The notes under the pieces: model-generated
What the model was told of the DNA's origin: nothing
The model's database searches: none
What the model saw: only the letters and a program-made list of their open reading frames with translations
Translations under genes and position numbers: made by a program
In this document: piece after piece, positions 33,247 to 44,933 of the stretch
Position numbering within the stretch: position 1 is the first letter of the stretch
How the letters are laid out: each line of letters opens with the position of its first letter
From: Codonopsis lanceolata
Taxonomy: Eukaryota > Streptophyta > Magnoliopsida > Asterales > Campanulaceae
Length of the DNA stretch: 64,000 nt
Assembly (NCBI GenBank): GCA_013146195.2
Contig: CM028381.1
Span: 92,617,671-92,681,670, forward strand
Reading direction: 5' to 3'

Positions 33247-33352
33247 AACCCTACATCAGGGTTATGTGACCAAAGGAAAAACAAAGGTCTAACCCTATAT
33301 CAGGGTTGAATGACCAGAAAGCAACAAAAAGGTGTAACCCCACATTGGGGTT
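33247..33352. repeat. three small hairpins with 44-45-bp spacing
   Basis: AACCCTACATCAGGGTT (33247-33263), AACCCTATATCAGGGTT (33291-33307) and AACCCCACATTGGGGTT (33336-33352). Each has a 6-bp stem. In the third, both arms changed so that the stem is kept. A shared GACCAAAGG-like spacer follows. Confidence 0.85.
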
Positions 33353-35184
33353 GCACGACCAATGTGTGTATTGAAATGAAAGCAGATAAATTAATGTGGA
33401 CACTACTGCAACTACAGTAATTCTGAGAAGTCATGTGAGGGAGTGTTGAATATGATTGAATTGCAGACCCCTTGGCGTCGCTGTTGAGGATGCTTGGAAA
33501 GAAAGCCTTTGGAAAGATATCCCATAAGGATGCTGGAAGGATGTGTTGACCGTGTGGGATGATGGAGCTGCTGGCAGTGCTTTGGTCGACCACAGGCGAG
33601 AGCTTGAAAGTAATTGTTGACATGATTGAATTGTAGGGCCGTTGGTGATGCATTGTTTCACAGCTACAGAAACTTTTGATGAAGATTGATGTTGACGGTC
33701 CTTGGAGGGCGTTGGTAGAAATTTTGTATTTCGCATGGGCTGTTGTGGCAAACACTTGATAAGATAAGATGATGGAACAACGAAATGCAAGCTATGATAA
33801 CATGCATATTGATTTTTTTTAACGAACTCTTAACCGTGAGTGTGTGTATTTTGTTTCTTGAACATGTTAAGACAAGATGGGTCAAGGTGATGGAAATGTG
33901 ATAAGAGAGATTAAGATGCGGCTTGGCCGGCTTTGCAAGTTTGTGAGTATAGGAATTGATGGTGACATTTGAGATGAAAGTGGATGAAGTTTTCAGTCAC
34001 TTTAGTTATTTGAATATTACATCATTCGAGAAAATATTTCAATTACAAGATCGGTGAATCCTACTATTTGATGCCTCAGAAGAGACACTTTTTTTGTGCT
34101 CTAACTTTTGTCTAAGCCGCCCTTTCGGGTTTTCAACCTAGCGAGCTTTTTTTTACCTCATAGGGAGCCTCATCATCCAATGGATACAAAGATACCCTGT
34201 TTATTCTTGATAGAGAAGGATCATGATTTTGAAGTGGTGTCCCTTTGTATCTCAGAGTAGGGCACATTGAAGTTGTTTATGAAATCGAGATTGAATGATA
34301 CACTAGTCGACCAAGGCTAAATTTGTGAATAGTTTAAAGGACAAGAATTTGAAGATTGAGATCGAGGATAGCGGTGAGGAGGTTATTGTATTGTCTTTAC
34401 ATGTTTTGAAAAACAAAGTACACACATGCAAAAAAATACCTTGAGTTGGTCGGACAAGTAAAACTTGTTTGACAGTCTCGGTTAAGTCCTAGAATAGTTG
34501 ATTATTTCTCCAAAGTATAAGATCTTCGTTTTTCACATGTACGTCGACTCCCCTAAAGTCTAAAGATTGGATGAATCTCAGGCGAAGGGCCTATACTCTT
34601 TCTGAGATTTACCATTCAAACGATTTAGGAAGATATCACCAAATTCCAATCAATCCAAACACACACACATTTTTTTTTGTAAATATTTGTTGGCCTACGA
34701 TCACATTAAATTATATTTTTACTTTTTTTTCAAGGGAAACCTTTTTTTATAATCGTTTGGACTCTTTTTGGCCAATGAATTTTTTTTTTGATATATTTTT
34801 TTTCCGAACAATAATTCAATTTTTTTTGGTGTGCATATAGGATTGATTGTGAATTTAAAGATATATAAACTGACCGATTAAGGAGTATCCTAGAAAGATA
34901 TACATGTATTACGCAAGGCTATGCATGACTAGACTGGCTTACAGCCCGTTGGTCGTTCTGTAAACGACGCGAAGTGGGATAATGTCGACCGTTGGGATCC
35001 AGGTTCTATAAAGAAAGTTCCCCCCAGCGTGTTTATCTAGGTAAAAAGGGTAGCAATTTGTCATTTCTACGTGTGTGCACATGTGTGAAAGTTCTCTAAC
35101 TTTTTGAAATATTGTTTTTGAAAGTATGCAATAAACTTTAAAGACTTTTTAAAAAACTTGTTTTTTTCTATTTTGAAAAACACA
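33353..35184. other. no recognisable gene
   Basis: Several short minus-strand frames (33300-33885) lack family features. A CA run at 34661-34671 and T-rich tracts at 34670-34825 are low complexity. The stretch could be decayed interior of the neighbouring minus-strand Sirevirus, but no pol motif was found. Confidence 0.4.
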
Positions 35185-35193
35185 TTTTATTTA
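35185..35193. other. left 9-bp target-site duplication of the Mutator-like element
   Basis: TTTTATTTA directly before the left terminal inverted repeat; identical to 36314-36322. Confidence 0.9.
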
Positions 35194-36313
35194 GGGATAA
35201 GTGTACCATTAGTCCCTGAACTTTGGCCAAGCACACCATTAGTCCTCAACCTTTCAAAAGTTTCACCACTGACCAAAGTAGGGCTTTTTGGCTCATCGTT
35301 GGTCCCTAGCCCCTCACGCCGTTTATTATCTCCGTTAATGAACAATTGTGCAGCTCACGTGAGGGCATTAGTGTCTTTTCCATAGGCTTCAAACATCAGG
35401 GACTAAAGGTACACTTAGCCCATTAACGGACGATTGATATTGAGAAACATTATCTAGCTCAGTTCATTAACGGAGATATTGCGCATGGAAAAGACACTAA
35501 TGAACCGAGCTCGCTTCATTATTTAGAAACGAGAAAAACTATAAGCAAAAAAACAAGTAGCTCACGAGCCGGCATAGCCTTTTGCTTGTATACCATCGGC
35601 CAGTAACCACCGAGAGACGGAAATGGTTCGCCAGAGACCTCCCTTGTTTTTGTGCCACTATAGCTTTGGTCCTCTTCTGCATACTAATCAACACGTTATG
35701 TCAAGTATTCACCCTTGATTCAAAACGCCCATGCACACCGACAACACTCAAATCCCCCAAATCATCCGTACTCAAAGCCAACACCTCCTCCGGCGCCGCC
35801 CCGTCGAGGACCGAAATCAAACAAGAACAGAACCCCTTAGTAATCTCGGAATCGCTATCGACCAAAAACCTCATCCTACCCTCACCATCCATTCTCGCCC
35901 ACCACACTGCAGGTACACCACATAACTTCGATTATCGGTAACTTTTAACGAATCGTCAAAGGGAGGGAGAAGGTTGGCGTAACAAGCGCTTCACGCGGTC
36001 GATTGGATCGGCGAGATTGGAATTCGAAAGCGAGGAGTTGGAGTCTCGTGTCGACCGATCGAGTCCGTGATGGAGAGATGGTGACGGCGAAACACGAAAA
36101 TGAGCTTGAGATCGATATTGCGCATGGAAAAGACATTAATGCCCTCACGTGAGCTGCACAATTGTTCATTAACGAAGATAATAAACGGCGTGAGGGGCTA
36201 GGGACCAACGATGAGCCAAAAAGCCCTACTTTGGTCAGTGGTGAAACTTTTGAAAGGTTGGGGACTAATGGTGTGCTTGGCCAAAGTTCAGGGACTAATG
36301 GTACACTTATCCC
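35194..36313. mobile_element. complete non-autonomous Mutator-like element, Pack-MULE-like
   Basis: The ends are long terminal inverted repeats of about 190 bp (35194-35383 and about 36125-36313), starting GGGATAAGTGTACCATTAGT, with only a few mismatches. They are flanked by perfect 9-bp direct repeats TTTTATTTA, the target-site size of Mutator-like transposons. No transposase is present. The interior (about 35540-36120) is richer in GC than its surroundings and appears to be captured host sequence. TIR near-identity suggests recent activity driven by a transposase elsewhere in the genome. Confidence 0.92.
35582..35941 (+). pseudogene. captured gene fragment inside the Mutator-like element
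   Basis: A 119-codon plus-strand frame, without an ATG at its head, includes RRKWFARDLPCFC followed by a hydrophobic run ALVLFCILINTLCQVF (about residues 27-43) and a Ser/Pro/Thr-rich tail. The layout (short basic N-terminus, one membrane segment, low-complexity stem) is that of a type II membrane protein such as a plant Golgi glycosyltransferase N-terminus, but I do not recognise a particular family. CTGCAG/GTACAC near 35911 could be an exon end. GC content and codon use differ from the flanks, which supports capture from a gene. Confidence 0.5.
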
Positions 36314-36322
36314 TTTTATTTA
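36314..36322. other. right 9-bp target-site duplication of the Mutator-like element
   Basis: TTTTATTTA directly after the right terminal inverted repeat. Confidence 0.9.
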
Positions 36323-37257
36323 TTTATATTTTTTTTGAAAAGTAACTCAAAATAATTTAACCGCACCTAAAGGCTGCATACGTTCCTCAATTAGAAGCTC
36401 ATGTCATCGTAGTACAATTCTAAAGAGGTTTTTTTATTTTGCTTTAAAAGAAACGACATTTTATTTTATTTTTTGAAATATTTATTGATTGTTTTTTTTT
36501 TTGAAATTTGAATGGGGCATCCTCGAAGAGCCTACAGCACCGTCGAAAATATTTTGAGTAGGGTAACAAGAAAAATGGGCGTAGAGGGCAAAAATGGAAG
36601 CCACCACGAACAAAATGGGCACAGTGTCCAAAGTTATTGAAAATCAAAAGTGGGTGGCACACCAATGAAAATGGACGCCACACATGGCTTAATGGGCGCC
36701 AACCCCAAATTGATGGGCCCATTGTCATTTTTCTTCCCCTTCTTGTTTCCTTCTTTCTTTCCACTTAGATCTTGATCTTTTGATACTTTTTTTTCTTGAA
36801 GATCTTTTTTTTAAAAATAATTTTCTTTTTTTTTTTTTTTGGTTTTTGTGTGTGATGATTTGAATGAAACGTATTGAAAATATACTATAAATGACATTTT
36901 GAAAACTTGGTTTTCTTTTTTTTGGAAAACATTTTTTTCTTTCTTTTTTTATGAATTTTTGAAAGAAAAAGAAAACTATGTATTGCACATTAATTTTTGA
37001 AAACTTGTTTTTCCTCTTTTTTTCATTGTTTTTATTTTTTTTCTTTGTGATTTTTGAGAGGAGAAAAAAATTATGTTTTGTAAATGAAATTTTGAAAACT
37101 TCTTTTTTTCTTTAATTTTGGAATTTTCTTTTTTTTTTTTTAATTTTTTTTGAAAAGTGAAGAAAACTATACACTGTAAATGACTAATTTTTTTTAAGAA
37201 AAACTTTCTTCTTTCAATTTTGGAAAACATTTTTTTAAAATTTTTTAAACACTTTTT
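36323..37257. repeat. low-complexity T-rich DNA with degenerate roughly 100-bp repeat
   Basis: Segments like TTTTGAAAACTTGTTTTTC recur near 36895, 36988 and 37092, each followed by a poly-T run and TGAAAACATTTTT. K-rich minus-strand frames are a composition artefact. The part 36510-36720 (GGGCGCCAACCCC and similar) is GC-richer and recalls Ogre-like LTR interior, but no boundary was found. Confidence 0.55.
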
Positions 37258-37740
37258 TTAAATAATATATAATTTTGTCTCTCGGTTTTTCTGAAATTTA
37301 AGTTTGGTCCTAGGGTTTAAAATCTATTCATTTGGTCCCTAAATTCTATTTTTTCGGTCAGATTCCCCCTCTCACCGTTACTGTTACATTTTTTGTCCAT
37401 TTTTTATAATATGACTAAATTACCCTTATGATTAATATATAATTTGGTCTCTCGATTGAACCCACATTTTAAGTTTGGTCCTAGGGTTTTAAATCAATAC
37501 ATTTGATCCATGAATTTAGTTTTTTGGTTAGATTCACCCTCCCACCATTATCGTTACTTTTACCGTCTAAATTCTTTCAAGGATTAATATATATTTTGGC
37601 CCCTTGATTTTTTCGAAAATATTAGTTTGGTCCTAGGATTTTAAAACTATTAATTTGGTCCCTTAATTCGATTTTTTGGTCAAATTCCCTCCTTTTGGCG
37701 ATTCCGTTACACTTTCCATCCAATATTAGTTCAAATACCA
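37258..37740. repeat. three tandem copies of a roughly 150-170-bp TTTGGTCC-type repeat
   Basis: ATTAATATAT followed by TTTTGGCCC/TCTCTC, then AGTTTGGTCCTAGGGTTT, then TTGGTCCCTAAATT and a TTTTTTGGTCAGATTCCC block start at about 37263, 37431 and 37583. Such units are often terminal repeats of plant transposons, but here they are in direct orientation. Confidence 0.8.
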
Positions 37741-37865
37741 AAAATACCATTATTGAAAGTTTAATATGGATGACTTTTCAAAATGTCAAAAATATAGGGC
37801 GTTAATGTGCTAATTCAACGAGGAGTCATCTTGGATTTTGATAAGAGCCTGTTTTGGATTTACAA

Positions 37866-38035
37866 TTAGGGGTGGGCATTTGGGTTCGATTTTCGGGTCC
37901 CGAACTGACCCGATCGGATCGGGTATTTTCGGTTATCGGGTTATTCGAAACCGAAACATAGAATTTCGGATCACTTATCGGGTTTCAAAAAAACTATCCG
38001 AATACCCGATCGGGTACCCAATGTTTTTTGTTGAT
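37866..38035 (+). mobile_element. hAT-like non-autonomous element end (tentative)
   Basis: AGGGGTGGGCATTTGGGTTC followed by CGGGT/ACCCG-rich sequence (TCGGGTCCCGAACTGACCCG, GATCGGGTA) is typical of the subterminal region of plant hAT MITEs. No second end was matched. Confidence 0.35.
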
Positions 38036-38242
38036 TAAAAAAAAGGAATAATTGCGGGGCGGTCCCCTTTTATGAAATTGTAACCGCTCCACTTCCCTAT
38101 TTTTTAATTTAACCGCTAAAGTTCATTTTAATAATATTTTTCCTAAAATACCCACTATCGTCTTCAATGAGATAAGAAGCTCGAGAAGCTTTCGGATTAG
38201 CCATTGACTGCTATGTTTAGCACCACTTTTAAAAAGAAGCAT

Positions 38243-38262
38243 CAACAACAACAACAACAAAA
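38243..38262. repeat. (CAA)n microsatellite
   Basis: About six CAA/ACA trinucleotides in a row. Confidence 0.85.
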
Positions 38263-38286
38263 ATCGTAATTCATTTTCCAACAATC

Positions 38287-38425
38287 CATTTTTGAGACTG
38301 AAAGAGCAAGTTAGGTGCCTAACCCCTTCCCAACTCGTAACTTAGCCCCTAAACCATTGATTTTTGATATTTTTTGGTTTTTCTCTATTTAACCTTAAAA
38401 TAGAGGTCGTGACTCTATACATATA
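38287..38425 (+). mobile_element. Ogre/Tat-like LTR end, copy D (relic)
   Basis: GACTGAAAGAGCAAGTTAGG, CCCAACTCGTAACTTAGCCC and CCTTAAAATAGAGGTCGTGA align with the last 140 bp of copies A-C, including a decayed primer site (GTCGTGACTCT for TGGCGACTCTG). It is more diverged than the others, so older. Confidence 0.75.
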
Positions 38426-40548
38426 TATTTTTAGAGTCCAAAACAAGGCTAAGCGTATTATGCGCGCATCAATGTTTTCAAACACGTCGTCTTCACGTTG
38501 GCGACGAGAGTTTTGAAACGGGGTTTTCACAGTTGTACACATGACTTCTAGCAAAACCACAATCTAAAGAAAACAAATAGGAAAGGGTGAGTCTAAAACT
38601 CAGTAAGGTTCTATAACCTATGTATGTTATGCATATATATAATAATATAGATCTGAAGTCACACAGCGAAGTCAATAACAATCTCAACATGTTAAAGAAT
38701 CAAGTCCCACTACTACATAGAAGGTTCAAAGTATTTACTATCTCATACCGGTCAATACAATGATCCATCATGAGTAATGAGACATGATATTCACATAAGT
38801 GCGTTATAAAAACACATAAAATTTACCAGGTCGAGATACATCTCTAACCAATCACTTCCAACCTTTACATCTATGTGTTGTTGTAGTTGAACTTTCCCGA
38901 TCACTTCAATGTTTGATTTATATAACCCAAGCGAGTCAACACATGGTTGTGTTCCCCGAACTAATGTGAAGACTATACTCTACCCTCTCGTAGGGGTAAT
39001 GTGTGTAATCTCCGTTATGGCCGTAATGAAGGGGTAAGGACCGCTTAGGACTCCACTACTAACTTCTGTGCGCTCCGCCCTAGGACAGTCAATGGTAATC
39101 CTGAACTCCCTAGGTGATTGTTAATACCCTCTTAAGATTATTGTTCACATAAACACCATTGGGTGTTCTAATTATAGTCATATCACTATTATTATCACAT
39201 TGGAATATTTCATGACTATTGAAAATAAACACACAAGTCATTGGTAGGTTATAAAATAAACCCACCAGTATTAGTTAACAAACACCATCAAACAATCATG
39301 TTGTTAATACTTAAATGATATTCATGTATGTTATATCCATACCAGTAATTAAAATTTCACAAGTAGGTTTCACAATCCAAGGTAATGTCTCATGCTATTC
39401 CAAGTACGATATCTCGACTAACTAGGAATTGCTAAAATATGTGGTTTCACCATCTATAACTTTCAATTACCAACGAGTTTACGATAGTATACTTATAAGG
39501 TTCATCACATTATAAGATTATTTATAAATGGCAAATCACACAATTGGGCCACCCAACTTTTCCACTTTTTGCAATTTGGCCACTGAAAGTTTGAAATATC
39601 TATTTGGGCCATCCAACTTTTTTCCAATTGCAAGCGAGCCCATTTTTTGGATGGCGTTAGATTAGGACGTTAAGTTAAGGGGTAAAACAAGAAAACCAAT
39701 GTTAAAAATGTCAAAACTAATTTAATTTACTTGAAAATTGCAAAAAGACCAAACCCACAATCTAATACCTAATTTTCAAATTTTGCCATTAAACAAACCT
39801 AGAGAATACAAATTTGACGTATTTTTTTTGATGCATTCCAATTTTAAGGTTTATATATCCCGATTAAATATAACTGGTGAAATAGAAATTATTATTGATA
39901 ACTGAATCAATTACATCTCCTCCTTTAAGAGATTCATAACTACATGTACTGATTAATCAAAAAGGTAACATTGGCCCATAACTGAGATTGAAAGAGATTT
40001 TGCATCTATGCATTCGAAATTCTTGAATCATATAAGCAAAATGGATTTAATATGAGAATAGATATCTTATTTTCAACCTATTAAATATCAGAAGGTTAAA
40101 AATGAAAGAATCTCGTAAGTTAGCGGTTGATGACGCACAATAAAGCCATATTCATAAATGTTTTCAAGCTCCCTGTTGTGGATCCATCTCAGATCTAGCA
40201 TAATAAAGCCTCTTCCCCTCTATTCCTCCTCCGATCTTAGCCATCTTCATTTATCATGCTCTTCCTTTGTTTTGTTGTCCTTTCATTTTTGTCTCTCTGT
40301 CTCTCTCGCTCAACCTCGACTCGGCTGGTGACTCGCCGCCAAGTCGGATCGATACGTATAGGAAACACGTTTGGCTTAGCATTTTAAAACCTAGATTTGG
40401 GTTACTTGATCGGAGAGAGAATATATTGTGAAGATCTCGTAAGAAGTGTCGCGGAGGTCGAAGGTTCAGAGAGTTGGTGTTAGGTTGCCGAATGGGGATG
40501 GAAGTGGGGCAGCGGCAGTGGTTGTGAATCGGGATTTACGTGATTTGC
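38426..40548. other. no gene; probable LTR-type DNA then low-complexity sequence
   Basis: The part 38540-39530 (AAGGGTGAGTCTAAAACTCAG and a CTCGTAGGGGTAATGTG segment) resembles plant Ty3/gypsy LTRs but has no fixed ends. From 39541, GGGCCACCCAACTTTTCCAC and GGGCCATCCAACTTTTTTCC form a short direct repeat like those at some Mutator-like ends. The CT-rich 40200-40320 part has no coding signature. Confidence 0.4.
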
Positions 40549-42491
40549 TGATGTGCCCAAGATTTCCACAAATTTTCCTAGGAATTTTCTTTTATTTTGT
40601 GTTGTTTTTGAGTTAATTATGCTTTGCAAATATTATTATTTGTGTATTTGTGCTTAATGTAGTTTTTCATGCATAATTAAGCACTTATATGGTAATTAGC
40701 ATGAACTTCAAGGCAATTCAAGGCTGAAAAGTTGAATTACAAATTAGTTGGTCAAAGTCCGTTAAGAGTCTAAGGCAAGGAAAAGCTAACAAAGGAGTAA
40801 CTAGGCTAACGGAGGACTAAATTGAAGAGTTGGAGGGGGAAGGACCTTCGACGCACTTTCTGAAGAATTTAAGGGCACCAGAGTAAGTTCAAAATGCTCA
40901 GGGGCACCAGTGTAATTTTTGTAAGCTGCTTGTTGCGTTGTCGCCTAGCAGCTGGTTCCACCTGTCGTCATCCTGCACTCTCAGCCACAAGCCCTGACAT
41001 GTGCTTCCCTCCATGGATCCAGTCCAACTTGGTCCAATCCAGCCCACTTCGCTCCACCATCCCTTCTTCTAGCCCGTTTCTCTCTCTCATGCCACCCCAC
41101 TTTCACCTAGCCAGACCCGCGATCCATCACCTGGATCCCCCGCCTCAAGCCATGACCCAACCATCTTTTTCCTTCCCAATTTAGCCCATGCTCCTCCATT
41201 GTGTTGCCTAAACTGCCCCTGCCTCTTTGTGCTTTCTCCTTAATCTTTCCAGTAGCCTCCTTTCATTTGGACAAGCCCCCATTTCGGGACATTGCTCCCA
41301 AATGGGGCACCAGCCTCATTTCACCAAAATTTCTTCATTGATTAATCAACATTGAAGGTTTGGAGCTTCAAATCAAGAGCTCAGGATGCATCTACAAAAT
41401 ATTTCAACTCTGGATTCGCGATTCTTCGGTTTAATTCTTCCAACTCATATTTCATGATATTTATTGTATTTTCTTGGGTTGATTAATTTTGTAAATGATG
41501 AATTGGTTTATGCTTAATTTATTTATGGAAATGCAATTATTTTTTCTATGTCCAATGTAGTGATTTAATTTAATCTATCTCTTTATTTAATACACATTCA
41601 TGTTTGGTTATTATTTTGTGAACTTAATGCTTTTAATTAATTTGCCAATAATTAAATGATTTTATAAATATTTAGGATCCACGAGAGCTACCTTTATATT
41701 TGAGACCAATCAATTTAATAGCTGGTGTTATGTGACACACACCGATAGCCATTGTGAGACTTGGTTTGATATGCATGTTAACCAATTTTATTTGTCTCGA
41801 CTACCAACATGATTTGCTGAAAAATATAGATAATTTCTTTTTGTGAATTATTACCCATGTGCTTGGTTATTATTGTGTGTTCTTCAAGCATTTGATAGCG
41901 AGCGAACTATTAGTTGATCATTAGAATTATAGGATAAGATGTGAGAGCCCGTCTTATTAATTCCGAAAATCACAATAATTGTTTACGTTACGTGAGACCG
42001 AGATGAGATCGTGCGTAGATAGTCATTGGGTGTTTGCTTTGACATGTGACTATTTTCTTCTATGTTATAAGATGTGAGAGCACGTAGTTAGGTGTTGTAG
42101 CTAGATTTGTTATACGTTGCGATAGCCCGTAGCGAATATAATAGTATGCCCTACTACCAAGACTTGAGTTAAAGAAAAATAGAAAGAAAATGATTAAATT
42201 AAACGCCGGCTAGACTAGAAATATTGCACTCCTATCTTTTTTATCTTGATTTGTTGTTGCCAAACCACCTTCGCAGTAGAATAGATTTAATTACTTTCTT
42301 AGGTTGTTTATATTTTTAGTTTTTAATTCATTTTCTTTTCGCTCAAATATAATTAGTTAGCTTAATTTTGGTACTTAGTTGAAGTGAGAATTACGTACAT
42401 TCTCTGTGGGATCGATAACTCTTACATAGGTACACTTTATTACTTGATACGTCCGGGTATTCTTGTCCGAGTTGCGTTTTTTCGCACATCA
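40549..42491 (+). mobile_element. 5' LTR of the LARD-like element
   Basis: Ends TGATGTG and CACATCA are perfect 7-bp inverted repeats. Length 1943 bp. The first 124 bp match the 3' LTR start at 44246 (TGATGAGCCCAAGATTTCCA). The reading frame at 40894-41184 (Pro/Ser/His-rich) has no family features. Confidence 0.9.
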
Positions 42492-42497
42492 AGTTTT

Positions 42498-42515
42498 TGG
42501 CACCGTTGCCGGGGA
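42498..42515 (+). promoter_or_regulatory. primer binding site, tRNA-Asp type
   Basis: TGGCACCGTTGCCGGGGA, six bases after the LTR, differs at one position from the TGGCGCCGTTGCCGGGGA site common in Athila-type elements. Confidence 0.9.
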
Positions 42516-44230
42516 ATGGTTTAGTTTAGGCTCCTATTTGCTAATATCGATACCAAGCGGAACTATTTATATTTTGAGCTTGTTTTTTTAAAAGTTAGTT
42601 TACTTGCTTTTGTATTTATATGTTTTGAATATTGAGTCGCTTTTCAAATCCCTCCCGAGTTTATGGGTTTGTAGGGAGGTGTACATAGTGTCCTCACACA
42701 AAAAGATTTTCTTTTTCATTTTTATTCCATAATTGCGTTCCTACTTTTTCTTTTGAGCTTGATTTGATGCAGGGGTTAAGCACTTTTATTGTAGAGGTTG
42801 CTCGAGGAGACTCATGGAGTGGATCTTTTCGGCCCGGACTCCATAAGAAATCGACTTTGAGGGAGTTTTCTTTCCTTCCCTTCTCCTTTTACTTTATGTT
42901 TAGGGAGTATGGTTCGGTTGGTAAACTTTGAAAATTCTGAAAATCGTGAGCTTTAAACGCCCCTAATTCTTTATGCTTTGATCACTCACCTCTCCATTTT
43001 GGCGCTCTTTGAGTTGTGCTTGCATTATTTTCTAGGAGTCAATTTTGAGATTACTATATGCATAGTTGATGATATGTTTTTGATTCATGTGGTAGCATCA
43101 CCTCATTCATGATGGATAATGCCCAAGTTGTTTATTGAAATATTTTTATGCTTTACTTTAGTGATGCTTGCGCATGTGTAAGAGTATCATATTATGAGTC
43201 TAGATACCGAGAGTTATGTTTTGATGATTAAAATCTTGGTTTTGGCATGTGTGTATGACAAGAGTATGATATAGGCCATCTTTGGACCGTTTGTGTCTTT
43301 CTTTATCCTACCCATATTTTTCACACAAAAAAATCCCTAGTGTTCCTGTTGAGCTCATTTATAGAATGGTGTGTGCCTAGAGTACACAATGACCCCCATT
43401 CGACTTCATTTCTTATACCCACATTATCCTATCCCATGAACCTATACACTTTTGACGTCACCCTTCAAGAGACCATGATTTGGAATGAATTATTTTATAT
43501 TTTGTATTCTTGTTGGGAAGTGCGCGCTTCATGAAAGTTTTGTGCTTTTATTGTTGTTGATGTTGGGAATTTGAAAATTGTTGTTGAATGGTGGTGAAAA
43601 AAAATGAAAAAGAAAAGAACCCCTTGGAAAGCAATGAAAATAAAGAAAGAAAAGAAAAGAAAAGTTAAAGGTAGCCACAAAAGAAAAAGAAAAAAAAGCC
43701 ATTGTTCTTCAATTTTCTCAAGGAGATATAAAGGTGGTGCTTAATTGTTTGTGGTAGTGGAGACACTTTCTTCAATCCAAAGTTTAACGTTTAAGGGGTT
43801 GTTGAAGTGAGGTTATGGTAGTTGAAGAGTTGTGCTTTCATGAAGCAAGTAATCATGTGAAGACCTCAAATTGTTTGCTCTCTTGACTTGCTATCATATC
43901 CTTCATTTGTAGCTCAAACCTTGGACGAACATTACAAGCTTTATAAAGTCCTATTGATATTGACATGCCATGTGGTATCTCAGTTGGCCGTTCAGTCTAA
44001 GCTAGAGCATTACTACTTTGGGTGGAAAAAATATTTTATGGTTTGAATGATCGTTTGAGGATTGTTTGCAAGCATATGAATCAATCCATACCTCAATTAT
44101 GCATGTTTATAATCTTGAGTTGATCTCTTAAATGGTAATGCTTGTGGGATCTTAATTGAGTGCCACATTCATTTCATATTGTTCTCGAGCTTTTACATAA
44201 TTCATTTTCTTTGCTCGGAACGATCAAAGT
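42516..44230 (+). other. non-coding interior of the LARD-like element
   Basis: AT-rich with an A-rich run (43594-43695). No gag, protease or RT motif in any frame. Confidence 0.75.
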
Positions 44231-44245
44231 TTAAGATTGGGGGTG
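44231..44245 (+). promoter_or_regulatory. polypurine tract of the LARD-like element
   Basis: TTAAGATTGGGGGTG directly before the 3' LTR. Confidence 0.8.
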
Positions 44246-44371
44246 TGATGAGCCCAAGATTTCCACGAATTTTCTCAGAAATTTCCTTTTATTTTGTGCT
44301 ATTTTTGAGTTAATTATGCTTTAGAAATATTATTATTTGTGTATTTGTGCTTAATGTAGGTTTCCATGCAT
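44246..44371 (+). mobile_element. truncated 3' LTR of the LARD-like element
   Basis: Matches 40549-40675 with about a dozen differences, then passes into LINE sequence at about 44372. Confidence 0.88.
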
Positions 44372-44930
44372 AATCAAACTTCCAAGGGCATCCATGAACA
44401 CCGAAAATGGCAGCCACAACTACAAGGGAATCCGATTCAATAATAACATCCTGTAAATGAAGCTTACGGCAAAGAAGAAGGCCATCCCGAGGCGCAAAAA
44501 ATTCAGCACCAGTATTAGTTCCCAAACCATAAGATCGACAAAAGGCCACAACAAAATGACCCCTAGCATCCCGGACCACCCGTCCTCCTGTCGCCATGCC
44601 ACCAAGAGAGGAGCCATCCACATTGAGTTTGAAAGAAGGAACAACTGGAGCATTCCACCGAACCCATAAACCCCTTCTAATCTTTGGATTTAAAATGGGA
44701 AGACCAAAACTACTCAGGATCCGAACACCTTTGGGCTGTAACACAGACTTAGGAGAAAGAAGTCGAAACATACTGAAGATACCCTCCAAAACCTGCTTAT
44801 AAATCCAGTCACTATTCATCGGCAAGTTGTCAAAAACAGCCCGACATCTAGCTGTCCAAATGGCCCAACAGGCATGAAGCACAATACCAATCTGAAGACT
44901 GCCCAGTTGAGATCGCGAAGAAGCATCCAC
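44372..44930 (-). pseudogene. LINE (L1-type) C-terminal RNase H domain
   Basis: The minus-strand frame contains ACWAIWTARCRAVFD, WVRWNAPVVPSFKLNVDGSS and GGRVVRDARGHFVVAFC, then AEFFAPRDGLLLC and VIIESDSLVVV. This is the RNase H domain that plant L1-type LINEs carry at their C-terminus: VDGSS holds the first catalytic Asp, the A-E-x-x-A helix the Glu (here AEF), and ESDS the next Asp. The domain runs out at 44372 (GVHGCPWKF), before the usual end, so the 3' end and poly-A tail of the LINE are missing. Confidence 0.92.
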
Positions 44931-44933
44931 CAG

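Larger units (their letters stand above)
40549..44371 (+). mobile_element. large non-coding LTR element (LARD-like), Athila/gypsy type
   Basis: 5' LTR 40549-42491, tRNA-Asp-type primer site, about 1.73 kb of interior without gag or pol, polypurine tract, and the first 126 bp of the 3' LTR (44246-44371). The 3' LTR is cut by LINE sequence. The interior has no frame longer than about 65 codons that looks like protein. Such elements with intact cis-signals but no genes depend on enzymes of related autonomous elements. Confidence 0.85.

Noticed and set aside
33300..33885. 119- to 151-codon minus-strand proteins
   Set aside because: Overlapping frames with Ser/His/Thr-rich composition and no motif; no support for coding.
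36444..37230. Lysine-rich minus-strand proteins
   Set aside because: They come from poly-T tracts in a low-complexity region.
40894..41184. 96-codon Pro/Ser-rich plus-strand protein
   Set aside because: It lies within the 5' LTR of the LARD-like element and has no family features.
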